A DNA stretch of 64,000 bases from JANQRA01 sp035762545 (GCA_035762545.1 DASTOM010000031.1:5194-69193), one strand, 5' to 3'; counted from the stretch's first letter, positions 24,017 through 33,475 are shown. Translations and numbers: made by a program. The notes: generated from the letters alone by a model not told the origin.

Positions 24017-25414
24017 CTAGGAAAGCGTAACCGTGATGGTCGTGCCCTTTCCGGGCGCGGAAGTCGCGGCGACGGAGCCGTGCATTCTGTCTACGAGCCC
24101 TTTCACGATCGAGAGGCCGAGGCCGGTGCCCTCCTTGTGGACCGTGCGCTGCCGGCCGACGAAGTGCCTGTCGAAGACATGGGGTAGGTCGTCCGCCGGG
24201 ATCCCGATTCCCGAGTCGGCGACAACGATCTCTACGCCATCGCTCCCCCGCCCTACGGTCACGCGGACCGTCCCGGTCTCGGGTGTGTGACGGAGGGCGT
24301 TCTCCACGAGATTCTGAGCGATCTGCCCGAGTCGGTCGGGATCGGTGTCGATGACCACCCGCTCCTCGACGTCGACCACGAGACCGACACCGAGCTCGTC
24401 GGCCCTCATTCGGAACCCCTCGACGACCTCGGCGACGTGAGCCCCCACATCCACCGACTCGTTCCGCAGGCTGAATTCGGCACCCTCGAGACCGGCGAGA
24501 GTCGTGAGGTCCTCGATGAGCCTGCCCAACTGCCGGCTCTGCACCCCGAGGACCGAACCGATCCGGGCCAGCTCCTCGGGGTCCATCACACCTGCCTCCA
24601 TTGCCTCGGCGTAGCCGCCGATGGTGGTGAGCGGAGTCCGCAGGTCGTGACCGACACCGAGGATGAACTCCCGCTCCCGTTCCCGGGTCGACTCCAGCTC
24701 GCTGGCCATGTCGTTGAAGGCCGCACCGACCTGGTCGAGGTCGGCGTCACCCACCTCAGGCACCCGGGCCGTCATGTCGCCTGCGGCAACCTGGCGTGAG
24801 GCATCGGCAAGCGGCTCCAGACGGTTGGCAAGCTGGTCCGCAAGCAGGCGCGCCGCGGCGCCGGCCAGCACAACGATCCCGGCGAATAGGAGAAGGAGCC
24901 CGAGACCCTGGTCCCCCAGGCTGACGATCGGCGCTTCTCTAGCGAGGCCCACGAGGAGAACCAGCTGGTTCCCTCGCACGTCAACGGCCGTCGGAGTCAC
25001 CACCACCAGCTCGCCGGTGGTCGACGTCGTCTCGGTCGTCTCACCTTCGTTTAGCGGCTCGCCGACGATGTCGACTCTCTCGAACAGTGGGGCGTTGGTG
25101 CGGAGCACACCCTCCTGGTCGATCAACCCGAAGGCGATCTCCGATCCGCCGGCGGTGCGGCGGATCCGACCGAAGAGAGGCCCGAGCTGGTCACCTTCGA
25201 GGAGGCGGAGGAACTCGAGAGCAGCGCCGGGACGGTCGGCGCCCCCCGCCAGGTAGTCGTCGATGATCGTCACCGCCTCCTTGGCCGAGACCTCCAGCTC
25301 CCGGTACGTGGCGTCGATGGCCGCACGCTGTGAGGAGAACACGGCGGCGGCGAGGACCAGGACGCCTGTGACCGCGGCGACTCCGGCGATGGTCCAGAAG
25401 ATGCGGCGACGCAT
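24017..25414 (-). CDS. Sensor histidine kinase (HAMP-HisKA-HATPase)
   Basis: A 465-residue kinase with two membrane helices (about 8-28 and 170-200) around an external sensor domain of about 140 residues, a HAMP segment (LADQLANRLEPLADASRQVAAGDMTARV), a HisKA domain with the phospho-histidine in GVGHDLRTPL, and a HATPase with N, G1 (DSGIGIP) and G2 (GTGLGLSI) boxes. The partner regulator gene precedes it by 17 bases. The stimulus is unknown. It converges on the amidohydrolase gene. Confidence 0.93.
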   Translation of the reverse strand: MRRRIFWTIAGVAAVTGVLVLAAAVFSSQRAAIDATYRELEVSAKEAVTIIDDYLAGGADRPGAALEFLRLLEGDQLGPLFGRIRRTAGGSEIAFGLIDQEGVLRTNAPLFERVDIVGEPLNEGETTETTSTTGELVVVTPTAVDVRGNQLVLLVGLAREAPIVSLGDQGLGLLLLFAGIVVLAGAAARLLADQLANRLEPLADASRQVAAGDMTARVPEVGDADLDQVGAAFNDMASELESTREREREFILGVGHDLRTPLTTIGGYAEAMEAGVMDPEELARIGSVLGVQSRQLGRLIEDLTTLAGLEGAEFSLRNESVDVGAHVAEVVEGFRMRADELGVGLVVDVEERVVIDTDPDRLGQIAQNLVENALRHTPETGTVRVTVGRGSDGVEIVVADSGIGIPADDLPHVFDRHFVGRQRTVHKEGTGLGLSIVKGLVDRMHGSVAATSAPGKGTTITVTLS

Positions 25415-25431
25415 GGGCTAGAGGACCTGCA

Positions 25432-26109
25432 TCAGGTGCCGAGCCGGTACCCGACACCCCAGACGGTCTCGATGGGGATGCCGTCGATCTTCTTCCGGAG
25501 CTGGCGAATGTGGACGTCGACGGTGCGGGTCTCGCCGAAGTACTCGTATCCCCACACCCCCCCGAGGATCTGATTGCGGCTCATGGCGAAACCCGCGTTC
25601 TCGGCGAGGAACCAGAGGAGATCGAACTCCTTCGCGGTCGGTTCCACAACCTCCCCAGCCGGAGTGGTGACCGTGCGTTTGCCCCCGTCGATTTCGTACT
25701 CGTCCACCTCGATGATGCGGGGCCGGGTCGGTGGCTCCTCCGACCGGCGCAGAACCGCCTTGACCCGCGCCAGGAGCTCGCGTGGAGAGAACGGCTTGGT
25801 CACGTAGTCATCGGCACCCATCTCAAGACCCAGGACCTTGTCGATCTCGGAGTCACGCGCCGTGAGCATGATCACCGGGGTCTGAGAGAACTCGCGGATG
25901 CGACGACATGTCTCGACCCCGTCGATGCCGGGCAGGTTCAGGTCGAGGAGGATCGCGGACACCGGTCTGATCCTGAGGCGCTCGACCGCCTCCTCGCCGG
26001 TCAGTGCGTGAAAGAAGCGATAACCGTCGCGTTCGAAGAAGGTACGCAGCATGTCGGCGATGGCGTCATCGTCTTCGACCAGCAGAACGGCGCGGGGGCT
26101 CGAGGACAT
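25432..26109 (-). CDS. OmpR/PhoB-family response regulator
   Basis: A 225-residue regulator with a receiver domain (DDD acidic pocket, phospho-acceptor in ILLDLNLPGIDG, lysine in VTKPFSP) and a winged-helix DNA-binding domain (NAGFAMSRNQILGGVWGYEY, RTVDVHIRQLRKKI). It is the cognate partner of the following kinase. The ATG at 26109 starts a standard receiver domain; the frame is open upstream but would overlap ygfZ. It lies 40 bases after the ygfZ stop. Confidence 0.93.
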   Translation of the reverse strand: MSSSPRAVLLVEDDDAIADMLRTFFERDGYRFFHALTGEEAVERLRIRPVSAILLDLNLPGIDGVETCRRIREFSQTPVIMLTARDSEIDKVLGLEMGADDYVTKPFSPRELLARVKAVLRRSEEPPTRPRIIEVDEYEIDGGKRTVTTPAGEVVEPTAKEFDLLWFLAENAGFAMSRNQILGGVWGYEYFGETRTVDVHIRQLRKKIDGIPIETVWGVGYRLGT

Positions 26110-26149
26110 TTCCCTAAGTGTGGCCTCGGATTTGTAAAGAACCGGTGAA

Positions 26150-26935
26150 CTATCCCGGTGTTTTCGCCGGAAGACCGCGGACCGTGACACTGACCCCACC
26201 GGTCTGAAGCATCGCCCCGTCCTCGACTCCACGCTTCACCATGGCCAAACCGATCGTCCCACTGGACGAGGTGACCATACCGGCCTCTTCGTCCCCGGAT
26301 TTGAGCGGGCCGACGGCGATCGTTTCCTCGCCCTCGACGATGGCCAGGCGGCGGGGGACGTTGCCGCCCCGGCTGTCGATCCGGGCCACCAGCTCCTGAC
26401 CGAGGAAGCAGCCCTTGGTGAAGTCGACGCTGGCCGGCACCAGGCCCGACTCGTGAGGGATGGTCGACTCGCTGACGTCGATCTCCCATGCAGGCTCGCC
26501 GGCGGCAATCCGTTGCCGCTCGTAGTCCCCGACTGTTCCCACGGGGATATCGGGCGGCCTGCCGATGACGAGAGTACGGCTCACCCCGGGCCAGGAGATG
26601 TCATATCCCTCCCACGGCCCCATCACAACCGAAATCTGAGAGGGCTCGACATCGATCGACACGTCGACCCTGATCCGGTAGCGCCCCAGGGTGGCGGCGA
26701 GGTCCTCGCCCCGCCCAGGATCGGTCACCAACCCGTACCGCTGACCGTCGAATATGACCCAGAGGATGAAATCGAGCTTTCCTTGTGGACCCAGCAGGAA
26801 CGAGCGTCGTGCCTCTCCGACATCCATGTCCCCGATCTCCTGGCTGATCAGGTCGTTGAGGAACCGCTTCGCATCCGCCCCGTCGAACCAGACGACGTCG
26901 GGCGAAACCGGGGCGAGCCAGGGATTCTCAAACAT
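26150..26935 (-). CDS. ygfZ: YgfZ/GcvT-like folate-binding protein for Fe-S cluster enzymes
   Basis: A 261-residue protein of the YgfZ/IBA57 family, which uses folate in the assembly or repair of [4Fe-4S] enzymes. The diagnostic motif KGCFLGQELVAR is present, with the GcvT-like beta domain following. The ATG at 26935 overlaps the ccdA stop by 8 bases; a GTG at 26947 is the alternative. Endonuclease III, an Fe-S enzyme, is also encoded in the window, but a direct link is not implied. Confidence 0.9.
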   Translation of the reverse strand: MFENPWLAPVSPDVVWFDGADAKRFLNDLISQEIGDMDVGEARRSFLLGPQGKLDFILWVIFDGQRYGLVTDPGRGEDLAATLGRYRIRVDVSIDVEPSQISVVMGPWEGYDISWPGVSRTLVIGRPPDIPVGTVGDYERQRIAAGEPAWEIDVSESTIPHESGLVPASVDFTKGCFLGQELVARIDSRGGNVPRRLAIVEGEETIAVGPLKSGDEEAGMVTSSSGTIGLAMVKRGVEDGAMLQTGGVSVTVRGLPAKTPG

Positions 26936-27698
26936 CCTGGAGTCCACGAAGGAAGGGTACGGCGTCGAAGATCTCCACGAACCAGTTGGAGAGTCGGCCC
27001 AGGTTGTTGGTGACCATCACCACCCCGAAAAGGGTGAGCAGCACCCCGGAGACGATATTGATCGGCCTCAGGTAGGGCTTCAGTTTCCCGAAGAACTTGA
27101 ACAGCCCGAGACCGGCGAGCAGAAACGGGACGCCGAGACCGAGCGAATAGGCGACCAACAGGATGATGCCCTGAATGACGGTCTCCTGGGTGCCTGCGGT
27201 GAGAAGGAGGACCGAGAGGATCGGCCCGATGCAAGGCGTCCAGCCGAATCCGAAGGCCGCACCCATGACGGGCGGGGCCCACTTGCCCAGCCGGGACGGA
27301 CGCACGTGGACCCGCTTCTCGGAATTCATCACGGCGAGGAAGCCACGGTTCGAGATCGCCATCGCCACCATCAGCACCCCGAACGCGATGATCAACACCC
27401 CGGCGATCCGGGTGAATGTGGTCACGTTCGATCTGAGGAACTGTCCGAATCCGGTGGCCCCTGCCCCGAGAGCGGCGAACACGACTGTGAACCCGAGGAT
27501 GAACAACAGGATCACCCTCGTCATCCGGGCTGTCGAAACCTCCCCCTGCTCCAGCTGGACTGCCGAATAGCCGGACATCATCGACAGGTAGCCCGGAAGC
27601 AATGGCAACACGCAGGGTGAGATGAACGAGATCACCCCGGCGCCGAACGCGACGACGAGTTGGACTATGTAGGCGGCGTCTCCGACGTTTTCGAACAC
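26928..27698 (-). CDS. ccdA: CcdA-type thiol-disulfide membrane transporter
   Basis: A roughly 256-residue protein with six membrane helices. The two redox cysteines sit in the conserved SPCVLPLLPGY and FGWTPCIGPILS motifs. CcdA carries electrons from cytoplasmic thioredoxin to the outside of the membrane for cytochrome c maturation and disulfide reduction. The GTG at 27698 is preferred; a TTG at 27713 is possible. No cytochrome c or ResB/C genes adjoin it here. Confidence 0.92.
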   Translation of the reverse strand: MFENVGDAAYIVQLVVAFGAGVISFISPCVLPLLPGYLSMMSGYSAVQLEQGEVSTARMTRVILLFILGFTVVFAALGAGATGFGQFLRSNVTTFTRIAGVLIIAFGVLMVAMAISNRGFLAVMNSEKRVHVRPSRLGKWAPPVMGAAFGFGWTPCIGPILSVLLLTAGTQETVIQGIILLVAYSLGLGVPFLLAGLGLFKFFGKLKPYLRPINIVSGVLLTLFGVVMVTNNLGRLSNWFVEIFDAVPFLRGLQDV

Positions 27699-27749
27699 TT
27701 GCAGGCACCCCAACAGGCTCGAGGGACCCAGATCTTCCCACGCCCCGGG

Positions 27750-27764
27750 TTTAGCCCCGCTAAA
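27750..27764. repeat. Short perfect palindrome upstream of ccdA
   Basis: TTTAGC-CCC-GCTAAA, 52 bases before the ccdA start and 7 bases beyond the stop of the next gene. It could be an operator or a small hairpin; no function can be assigned. Confidence 0.35.
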
Positions 27765-27770
27765 TCTCGG

Positions 27771-28955
27771 TCACGACCCGCAAAGCACGTCGTCGGCGAG
27801 ACCAGGCAAGCCGGGATCCTCGCCGGAGCGCAGATTGAAGCCGATCACCACGGCATCGGCACCGTCGGTGGATGACATGGCGATCGAAGCCATTCCGTTC
27901 ACCCCGCCCTCGTGACCGTAGAAGAGACCACACGAAGTCCCGTAACCCGCGAGTCCCAGACCGTATGTCGAGCCCGATTGGGGGCTTCCCGCCTGCATTT
28001 CGCGGGTCAACTCCTCGCCGACCAGGTCGCCGGTGACGATCGCCCGAATAATGGCGAGCAGCTCGGACGGGGTCGAGACGACGCCACCCGAAGCACCGTT
28101 TCCGAACGTGACCAGGTCGTCGGTGAGATCTACGAGCGCGCCGTCGTCGACGTCGGTCCCGTACCCGTGGATGTCGGGGGTGCTCAGATGGGGTGGCGTC
28201 AGACTGGTCCGTACCAGTCCCAAGGGACCGGCGACAGTGCGGTCGATCAGGTCAGCCAGCGGTTCTCCCGTCGTTCCAGCGAGCACCATCCCGAGCAGCT
28301 GATAGTTGGTGTTGCTGTAGTGGATGTCGGTGCCCGGTTCGAAGTAACCGGGATGGGTTTCGGCGATGGCGACGACGATCCGGTCGGATGCAACCACCTT
28401 CTCCCCGGCGAGGTACCGATCGAGGACATTCTCGGCTTCGCGTCGCAACGCCGGGTCGGTGAGCCTCGGGATGTCGGCGATCGGATCACCATCCTGGGGA
28501 TCGAATATCCCGCTGGTGTGGTCGAGGAGCATCCGGAGTGTGATCTCGTCGTCGTGCGACACCACTCCGGGAAGATGTGAAGACAGCGGGTCGTCGAGTC
28601 GGAGCGTGCCAGCGTCGACCTGCGACAGCACCACGGCGGCCACGATCGGCTTGGTGATGCTGGCGATACGAAAGGTCGAGTCAGCGGTGATCGGCCCTCC
28701 CTCCGTGGTGGCCGTGCCGGAGGCAGCGAATCCGGTGAACCCGTCTCTGCTCAGGAGAACGAAGGCTCCGGGGGCTCCGTAGTCATCTCTCGCCCTGGAG
28801 ATGAACCGCTTCAGGTCGCCGACGAAGTCGACAGCTGTTGTGGTACCCGCATACCCAGCTGACCGGGGACCCGTCTCGGGGTCGGCTGCACATCCCGCCC
28901 CAACGACGGCGCACACCAGCCAGACGACGGCACCGGTCCTGAATGACCGTCTCAT
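27771..28955 (-). CDS. Serine beta-lactamase-like hydrolase lipoprotein
   Basis: A 394-residue exported protein of the class C beta-lactamase/D-Ala-D-Ala carboxypeptidase fold. The signal peptide ends in the lipobox-like AVVGAGC (Cys about residue 23). Catalytic motifs are SITK (SxxK), YSNTNY (YxN) and HEGG in the third-motif position. Such proteins act on cell wall peptides, esters or amides; true beta-lactam activity cannot be told from sequence. The ATG at 28955 has GGAGAG before it and starts the signal peptide; the frame is open for another 116 codons upstream but these do not look coding. Confidence 0.87.
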   Translation of the reverse strand: MRRSFRTGAVVWLVCAVVGAGCAADPETGPRSAGYAGTTTAVDFVGDLKRFISRARDDYGAPGAFVLLSRDGFTGFAASGTATTEGGPITADSTFRIASITKPIVAAVVLSQVDAGTLRLDDPLSSHLPGVVSHDDEITLRMLLDHTSGIFDPQDGDPIADIPRLTDPALRREAENVLDRYLAGEKVVASDRIVVAIAETHPGYFEPGTDIHYSNTNYQLLGMVLAGTTGEPLADLIDRTVAGPLGLVRTSLTPPHLSTPDIHGYGTDVDDGALVDLTDDLVTFGNGASGGVVSTPSELLAIIRAIVTGDLVGEELTREMQAGSPQSGSTYGLGLAGYGTSCGLFYGHEGGVNGMASIAMSSTDGADAVVIGFNLRSGEDPGLPGLADDVLCGS

Positions 28956-29039
28956 AGTGGGACTCTCCGGCCACCGGGCCCATGGCCGCAAGGGGAGAAA
29001 TACCCGTTCGGACGTGTCTAACGCCGGAGCGCCTCCACC

Positions 29040-29045
29040 TACCCT
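29040..29045 (+). promoter_or_regulatory. -10 box of leaderless MFS gene
   Basis: TACCCT ends 6 bases before the ATG at 29052; no Shine-Dalgarno sequence is present. Confidence 0.5.
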
Positions 29046-29051
29046 CGCTCG

Positions 29052-30296
29052 ATGCGCTCCACGCTTCGTCGGGTACTGGACCCCCTGCTGCCCGTCGACC
29101 GCTTCACCTCTCTCGACAAGCGCATCGTGTTCATCATCTGGGTGGGTGGCGTGATTCAAGGCTTCGCCCAGTCCCAGGCCAGCGCCAGCCTGCCGTTCAC
29201 CAGAGCAGGATTGGGGCTGACAGAAGGCGAGATGAGCCTCCTTCTCGGTCTGGCGCGGCTCGCCGCTTTCGCAGCCCTCCCCCTTGGCTGGCTCGGAGAC
29301 CACCGCGGGCGACGACGCCCCTACCTGGTGGCCATGACACTCATCATCGCCGGCGGCACTCTCGCCGGCCTTGTCTTCGAAGCCTGGCAGTTCGGCGTGT
29401 TCCAGGCCGTTCTACGGACCGGGACGGCAGCGGTGTCCGCGCTGGCCGTCGTGATCCTCGCCGAGTCGGTCACGCCGCACATCCGCGCCTACTCCATCTC
29501 CTTCTACGGAGCGGCGGTCTCGCTCGGCAGCGGCATGGCATTGATGGTCCTCCCCCTCGCCGACGGCGGTGGCAACGCCTGGCGCATCCCCCATCTCCTC
29601 ACCGGACTCGGTTTTCTCCTCCTCCCGTTCCTCATCCGCGGAGTGCCGGAGAGTGGCATCTACGAGAAGGCCAGGCACGACGGTCACTGGCGTGAGTTGG
29701 TCGGCGGGATCTGGGCGCGACGCTTTTGGACGATCGTGTCCATCAACTTCCTCGCGTCCGCATACGGAGCCGTGGGCGCCGCCTTCTACACAGCACGTCT
29801 CATCGACGGTGTCGGAATCGGAACGGGTCAGGCGGCTCTGATCCTCCTCGCCGGAGGCACTCTGGGTGGAATCGGGTTCTTCGTGGGCGGGCATCTGGCC
29901 GACTCGTGGGGAAGACGTCGCACCTCGATGGTCGCGCTACTCCTCACCATCGTGGGCGGTGTGACGCTCTACTCGACGACCTCGATCCCGCTGATCGTGT
30001 TGGCGGCGATGGTGTCCGGATTCGGCACGTTCGCCTTCGTCCCCGCCGGCGGGTCACACCGCGCCGAGTTGTTCCCGACCCATCTCCGCTCCAGCGCCAA
30101 CACCGCCGCCACGAACTCGGCCGTGGTCGGTTCGGCGATCGGGCTCATCTCCGGTGTGTGGACTATCGATGCACTCGGACTGTCCAACACGATCTACCTG
30201 CTGGCGATCGGTACGGCTATCGCCGTGCTGTTGACGGCAACTCTCGACGAGACCAGGGGTCAGGATCTGACAGCAGTGACCACTGCTCGTCGGTAG
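29052..30296 (+). CDS. Major facilitator superfamily transporter
   Basis: A 414-residue protein with about twelve membrane helices and MFS motif A-like loops after helices 2 and 8 (LPLGWLGDHRGRRRPYL and GGHLADSWGRRRTSM). The substrate is not predictable; sugar-porter-like sequence features are present. Its 3' end overlaps the convergent MATE gene by 37 bases. The start is set by a TACCCT box 6 bases before the ATG. Confidence 0.9.
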   Translation: MRSTLRRVLDPLLPVDRFTSLDKRIVFIIWVGGVIQGFAQSQASASLPFTRAGLGLTEGEMSLLLGLARLAAFAALPLGWLGDHRGRRRPYLVAMTLIIAGGTLAGLVFEAWQFGVFQAVLRTGTAAVSALAVVILAESVTPHIRAYSISFYGAAVSLGSGMALMVLPLADGGGNAWRIPHLLTGLGFLLLPFLIRGVPESGIYEKARHDGHWRELVGGIWARRFWTIVSINFLASAYGAVGAAFYTARLIDGVGIGTGQAALILLAGGTLGGIGFFVGGHLADSWGRRRTSMVALLLTIVGGVTLYSTTSIPLIVLAAMVSGFGTFAFVPAGGSHRAELFPTHLRSSANTAATNSAVVGSAIGLISGVWTIDALGLSNTIYLLAIGTAIAVLLTATLDETRGQDLTAVTTARR

Positions 30297-31567
30297 CCAG
30301 CCAGGAACACGATCCCCCGCAGGACGAGAAACACCCCGAGAGCGACCCATATCCCGAGAAGGGAATCGCCAAGGGCAGACCATTGCATGAGGGCTATCGC
30401 GACGATGGCTCCGAGAGCGGTGGAGAGGGCCATGGTCCCAACGGCGAGGAGACCGACGAAGATCCCGTCTGCGACGAACACGACTGCGGCCACCGGTTCG
30501 AGGAGTGCCGCCACTCCCGCAGCCTGGACCGCAAGATCGCCGACCTGGTCGTCGCTGGCCAGGAACCGCAGGCCATATCGGGCAAACCCGACGAACACAA
30601 GTAGGACCACCCCTACGAGAGCGCCCCATGCAAGAAGCCGACGCGAGAGGGCCCGTAGGGAGGCCTCGTCACCGGACCCGCTCTCATCCGCCACCATCGC
30701 CTGTGCCGCCACCTCGAGAGCATCGGCGAGCATCGCTGAGAGCAGGAACAGCTGAACAGCCAACTGATGCGCGGCGATCTCCACGACACCGATGCGAGTT
30801 GCTGTGGCGGCGGCAAAGGTGAACGCGGCGAGCAGGAAAGCGGTTCTGATCATCAATAGCCCACCGTTGCGCCCCAGAGTCACCAGAGCCGGGACACTGT
30901 CGGCGAAGCGGCGGGGGCGGGTCGCCATCTGCCGGCTGACGATGAGACGGAGGAACCAGAAGGCGCCGACCCATTGTGCGATGACCGTGCCGATGGCGGC
31001 TCCCTCCAGACCCCAGCCGACGACGAAGATCAGGATCGGGTCGAGCACCAGGTTGATCCCGTTCACGCCCAGGGCGACAACGAAGGGGGTCTTGGTGTCC
31101 TTGTGACCCCTGAAGGTGCCGTGACCGGCGGTGACGATGAGGACGGCGACCGTGGCGAACGCCCGGATCCGGAGATAGCTGACCGCTTCGGTGGCCACCT
31201 CGCCCTCGGCACCCATCCACCCCACCAAGGTCGGTGCCAGCACCTCGACGAGGACCGTCATGATGATGCCGAGGAGGACGGCCAGGACGAGGACGGTTGC
31301 GACATAGTGCCTTGCCTCCTCGACCTCACCCTTTCCCAGCGCCTTGGCGACGAGAGGCGTGGTCACGAACGAGAGGAAGTTGAAGGCGAAGAAGGCGAGC
31401 GTGAGGATCGCGGCGTCAACCCCCAGCGCGGCCAGCTCGACAGTGCCCAGCCGAGCAACGAACGCCGTGTCAGCCAGGGTGAGGAGTGGGTCGATCGCAA
31501 GAGCACCGAGGGCCGGGACCGCCAGTCGAAAGATTTCTCTGTCGACCGGACGGAGCCTCGTCGTCAC
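30260..31567 (-). CDS. MATE-family efflux transporter (DinF-like)
   Basis: A 435-residue protein with twelve membrane helices in two similar halves, of the MATE/DinF class that exports cationic compounds by Na+ or H+ antiport (EIFRLAVPALGALAIDPLLTLADTAFVARLG at the N-terminus; only the pattern is diagnostic). The GTG at 31567 forms a GTGA overlap with the nth stop, so it is coupled to nth; the longer frame to 31630 lies inside nth. Its 3' end overlaps the convergent MFS gene. Confidence 0.9.
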   Translation of the reverse strand: MTTRLRPVDREIFRLAVPALGALAIDPLLTLADTAFVARLGTVELAALGVDAAILTLAFFAFNFLSFVTTPLVAKALGKGEVEEARHYVATVLVLAVLLGIIMTVLVEVLAPTLVGWMGAEGEVATEAVSYLRIRAFATVAVLIVTAGHGTFRGHKDTKTPFVVALGVNGINLVLDPILIFVVGWGLEGAAIGTVIAQWVGAFWFLRLIVSRQMATRPRRFADSVPALVTLGRNGGLLMIRTAFLLAAFTFAAATATRIGVVEIAAHQLAVQLFLLSAMLADALEVAAQAMVADESGSGDEASLRALSRRLLAWGALVGVVLLVFVGFARYGLRFLASDDQVGDLAVQAAGVAALLEPVAAVVFVADGIFVGLLAVGTMALSTALGAIVAIALMQWSALGDSLLGIWVALGVFLVLRGIVFLAGYRRAVVTAVRS

Positions 31568-32256
31568 CTCGGTTTCTTCCCGGCCACCTCGAAGCGTTGC
31601 GGCCACTCGCACAGACGGAACATCTCGCACTCCCCGCAGCGGGGCCGTTGCGCGTCACAGGTGTCCCGCCCGAACTGGATGTATCTCATCGAGAGGCCGG
31701 ACCAGGTCTCGACGGGGTACAGGGCCCTGAGATCGGTCTCGATCTTCGCCGGGTCCGTCTGTTTGGTGAGGCCGAGACGAGTGGTGACCCGTTTGACGTG
31801 TGTGTCGACTGCGATCGCCGGGATGTCCCAGACCTCTGCGAGGACCACCGACGCGGTCTTCCTTCCCACGCCTCGCAGCGTCACCAACTCGTCGAGCTCG
31901 GTGGGAACGACACCGTCGTGCTTCTCTTCGATGTCCTGGGAGAGCTCGATGATCGACTTGGTCTTCTGCCGGAAGAACCCGGTCGAGTAGATGATCTTCT
32001 CGACCTCCTCGGGGTTGGCGTCTCCGAGCTCGGACGGCCCGGGAAACCGGGCAAACAGGTTTGGAGCCACCTTGTTGACGTTCTCGTCGGTGGTCTGTGC
32101 CGACATGACAGTCACGACGAGGAGCTGCCATGGATTCTCGTAGTCGAGTGCCGTCTTCGCCTCGGGGTATCGGGCGATCAGACGGTTGAGCACGGCACGC
32201 GCCTTGCCCCGGTCTGATGCGCTCGGTGTTGATCCGTCGGCTCTCACTCCAGGCAT
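31564..32256 (-). CDS. nth: Endonuclease III
   Basis: A 230-residue base-excision repair glycosylase/AP lyase for oxidised pyrimidines. The helix-hairpin-helix LRGVGRKTASVVL contains the catalytic lysine, the catalytic aspartate is in AVDTHVKR, and the C-terminal [4Fe-4S] ligands are spaced Cx6Cx2Cx5C. The ATG at 32256 follows a TACTGT box by 9 bases without a Shine-Dalgarno sequence. It is divergent from the EamA gene and coupled to the MATE gene downstream. Confidence 0.95.
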   Translation of the reverse strand: MPGVRADGSTPSASDRGKARAVLNRLIARYPEAKTALDYENPWQLLVVTVMSAQTTDENVNKVAPNLFARFPGPSELGDANPEEVEKIIYSTGFFRQKTKSIIELSQDIEEKHDGVVPTELDELVTLRGVGRKTASVVLAEVWDIPAIAVDTHVKRVTTRLGLTKQTDPAKIETDLRALYPVETWSGLSMRYIQFGRDTCDAQRPRCGECEMFRLCEWPQRFEVAGKKPR

Positions 32257-32265
32257 GGACCCGAC

Positions 32266-32271
32266 ACAGTA
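32266..32271 (-). promoter_or_regulatory. -10 box upstream of nth
   Basis: TACTGT on the minus strand, 9 bases before the nth ATG, implies a leader of only about 2-3 bases. Confidence 0.4.
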
Positions 32272-32293
32272 TCGGGACCGACCGGCGCCTCCC

Positions 32294-32299
32294 TACGCT
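32294..32299 (+). promoter_or_regulatory. -10 box of leaderless EamA gene
   Basis: TACGCT ends 7 bases before the GTG at 32307; there is no Shine-Dalgarno sequence. Confidence 0.45.
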
Positions 32300-32306
32300 C
32301 CCGGTG

Positions 32307-33194
32307 GTGTTTCAGTCCAGAGAGAGCCGGGCGGTGGGCGCGATCATCGCCGCTGCGTTCCTTTTCGGGGCGACGTTCGTGGTGGTCAAGTCGGCCCTGG
32401 ACTCCATCGGTCCTCTCTCCTTCGTCGCCTGGCGCTTCCTGATCGGCTCATTGGTCCTCGGTGCGCTCGCCATTCCGCGGGGGCAGCCCATATGGAGACA
32501 CGGTGCGCTGGCCGGCGTGGCCCTGTTCACCGGGTACGCGCTGCAGACGGCCGGGCTCCAGTTCACCACGGCGACCAACTCGGCCCTGATCACCGGGTTA
32601 TATGTGATCTTCACCCCTTTCCTGGCTGCACTCTTCGCAAGACGGGCCCCGAGCACGTGGGTCGTCGGAGCTGCAGCGCTCGCCTTCGGCGGCGTGTTCC
32701 TCCTCACCGGCATCGACGCCGAGAATCTCGGGCCCGGTGACCTGCTCACTGTCGGTTGCGCCCTCGCCTTCGCCTTCCACATCGTGGCCCTCGCCCGCTA
32801 TGCCCACCGACATCCGGTGGTGCCGTTCACGACCGTGCAACTGGTGGTGACAACGGTCCTCGCCTTCCCCGCCGCGTTGATCTTCGAAGGTGGTGTCGCC
32901 CTTCCCGACCGGTCGGTGTGGGGCGCACTCGCCATCACCGGCATCGGTGTGACTGCCGGTGCGTTCCTTCTCCAGATCTGGGCTCAGACCGTCGTGGGTG
33001 CGACCACTGCGGCGGTGGTTCTCGCCGCCGAACCGGCATTCGGAGTCGCCGCGGGATGGGTGGTGCTCGGCGAGCGACTGACTCCGGCCGGGTGGCTCGG
33101 CGCCGCCTTCGTCGTCATCGCCATCTACCTGGTGGTCACGAGACAGAAGGATCAGGCCTCAAGGGATGCCGAGGCGGTCACACCCGCTCATTGA
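32307..33194 (+). CDS. EamA/DMT-family permease
   Basis: A 295-residue protein with ten membrane helices in two EamA repeats (WRFLIGSLVLGALAI in the first, VLGERLTPAGWLGAAFVVIAIYLV at the end of the second). Members export amino acids or other metabolites; the substrate is unknown. GTG 32307 is chosen from the -10 box 7 bases upstream and because upstream residues in the frame look non-coding and overlap nth. Its stop overlaps the convergent small membrane gene by 7 bases. Confidence 0.87.
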   Translation: MFQSRESRAVGAIIAAAFLFGATFVVVKSALDSIGPLSFVAWRFLIGSLVLGALAIPRGQPIWRHGALAGVALFTGYALQTAGLQFTTATNSALITGLYVIFTPFLAALFARRAPSTWVVGAAALAFGGVFLLTGIDAENLGPGDLLTVGCALAFAFHIVALARYAHRHPVVPFTTVQLVVTTVLAFPAALIFEGGVALPDRSVWGALAITGIGVTAGAFLLQIWAQTVVGATTAAVVLAAEPAFGVAAGWVVLGERLTPAGWLGAAFVVIAIYLVVTRQKDQASRDAEAVTPAH

Positions 33195-33475
33195 GTGATC
33201 TGATAGGTGTCGGCCTGAAGCCGACGGGCCAACCTCATCAGCAGACGGATCCCGGCGAGAACCAGGAACAACGCAGCAGAGAGGACGACTATGAGTTCGG
33301 GACCGGCGGAATAGGGACGGTGACACAACTCGAGCCCGTCCGGGCAGATGCCCCATCCGGTGCCGCCGCCGAGAAGGTCGATCAGGATGGCAATGGGGAC
33401 GACGCCGATCGCCACCGCGGCGACGATGAGGAGAAACACTCCCAACCTGACGAAGAAAATGGCCACGACAACCAC
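33188..33475 (-). CDS. Small two-helix membrane protein
   Basis: A 95-residue protein with two hydrophobic segments (about 2-33 and 59-82) and a short loop with two cysteines (GICPDGLELCH) that faces one side of the membrane. I do not recognise the family. It lies 35 bases after folA in the same direction and may be the last gene of the thyA-folA operon. The GTG start has no clear Shine-Dalgarno sequence. Confidence 0.6.
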   Translation of the reverse strand: MVVVAIFFVRLGVFLLIVAAVAIGVVPIAILIDLLGGGTGWGICPDGLELCHRPYSAGPELIVVLSAALFLVLAGIRLLMRLARRLQADTYQITQ

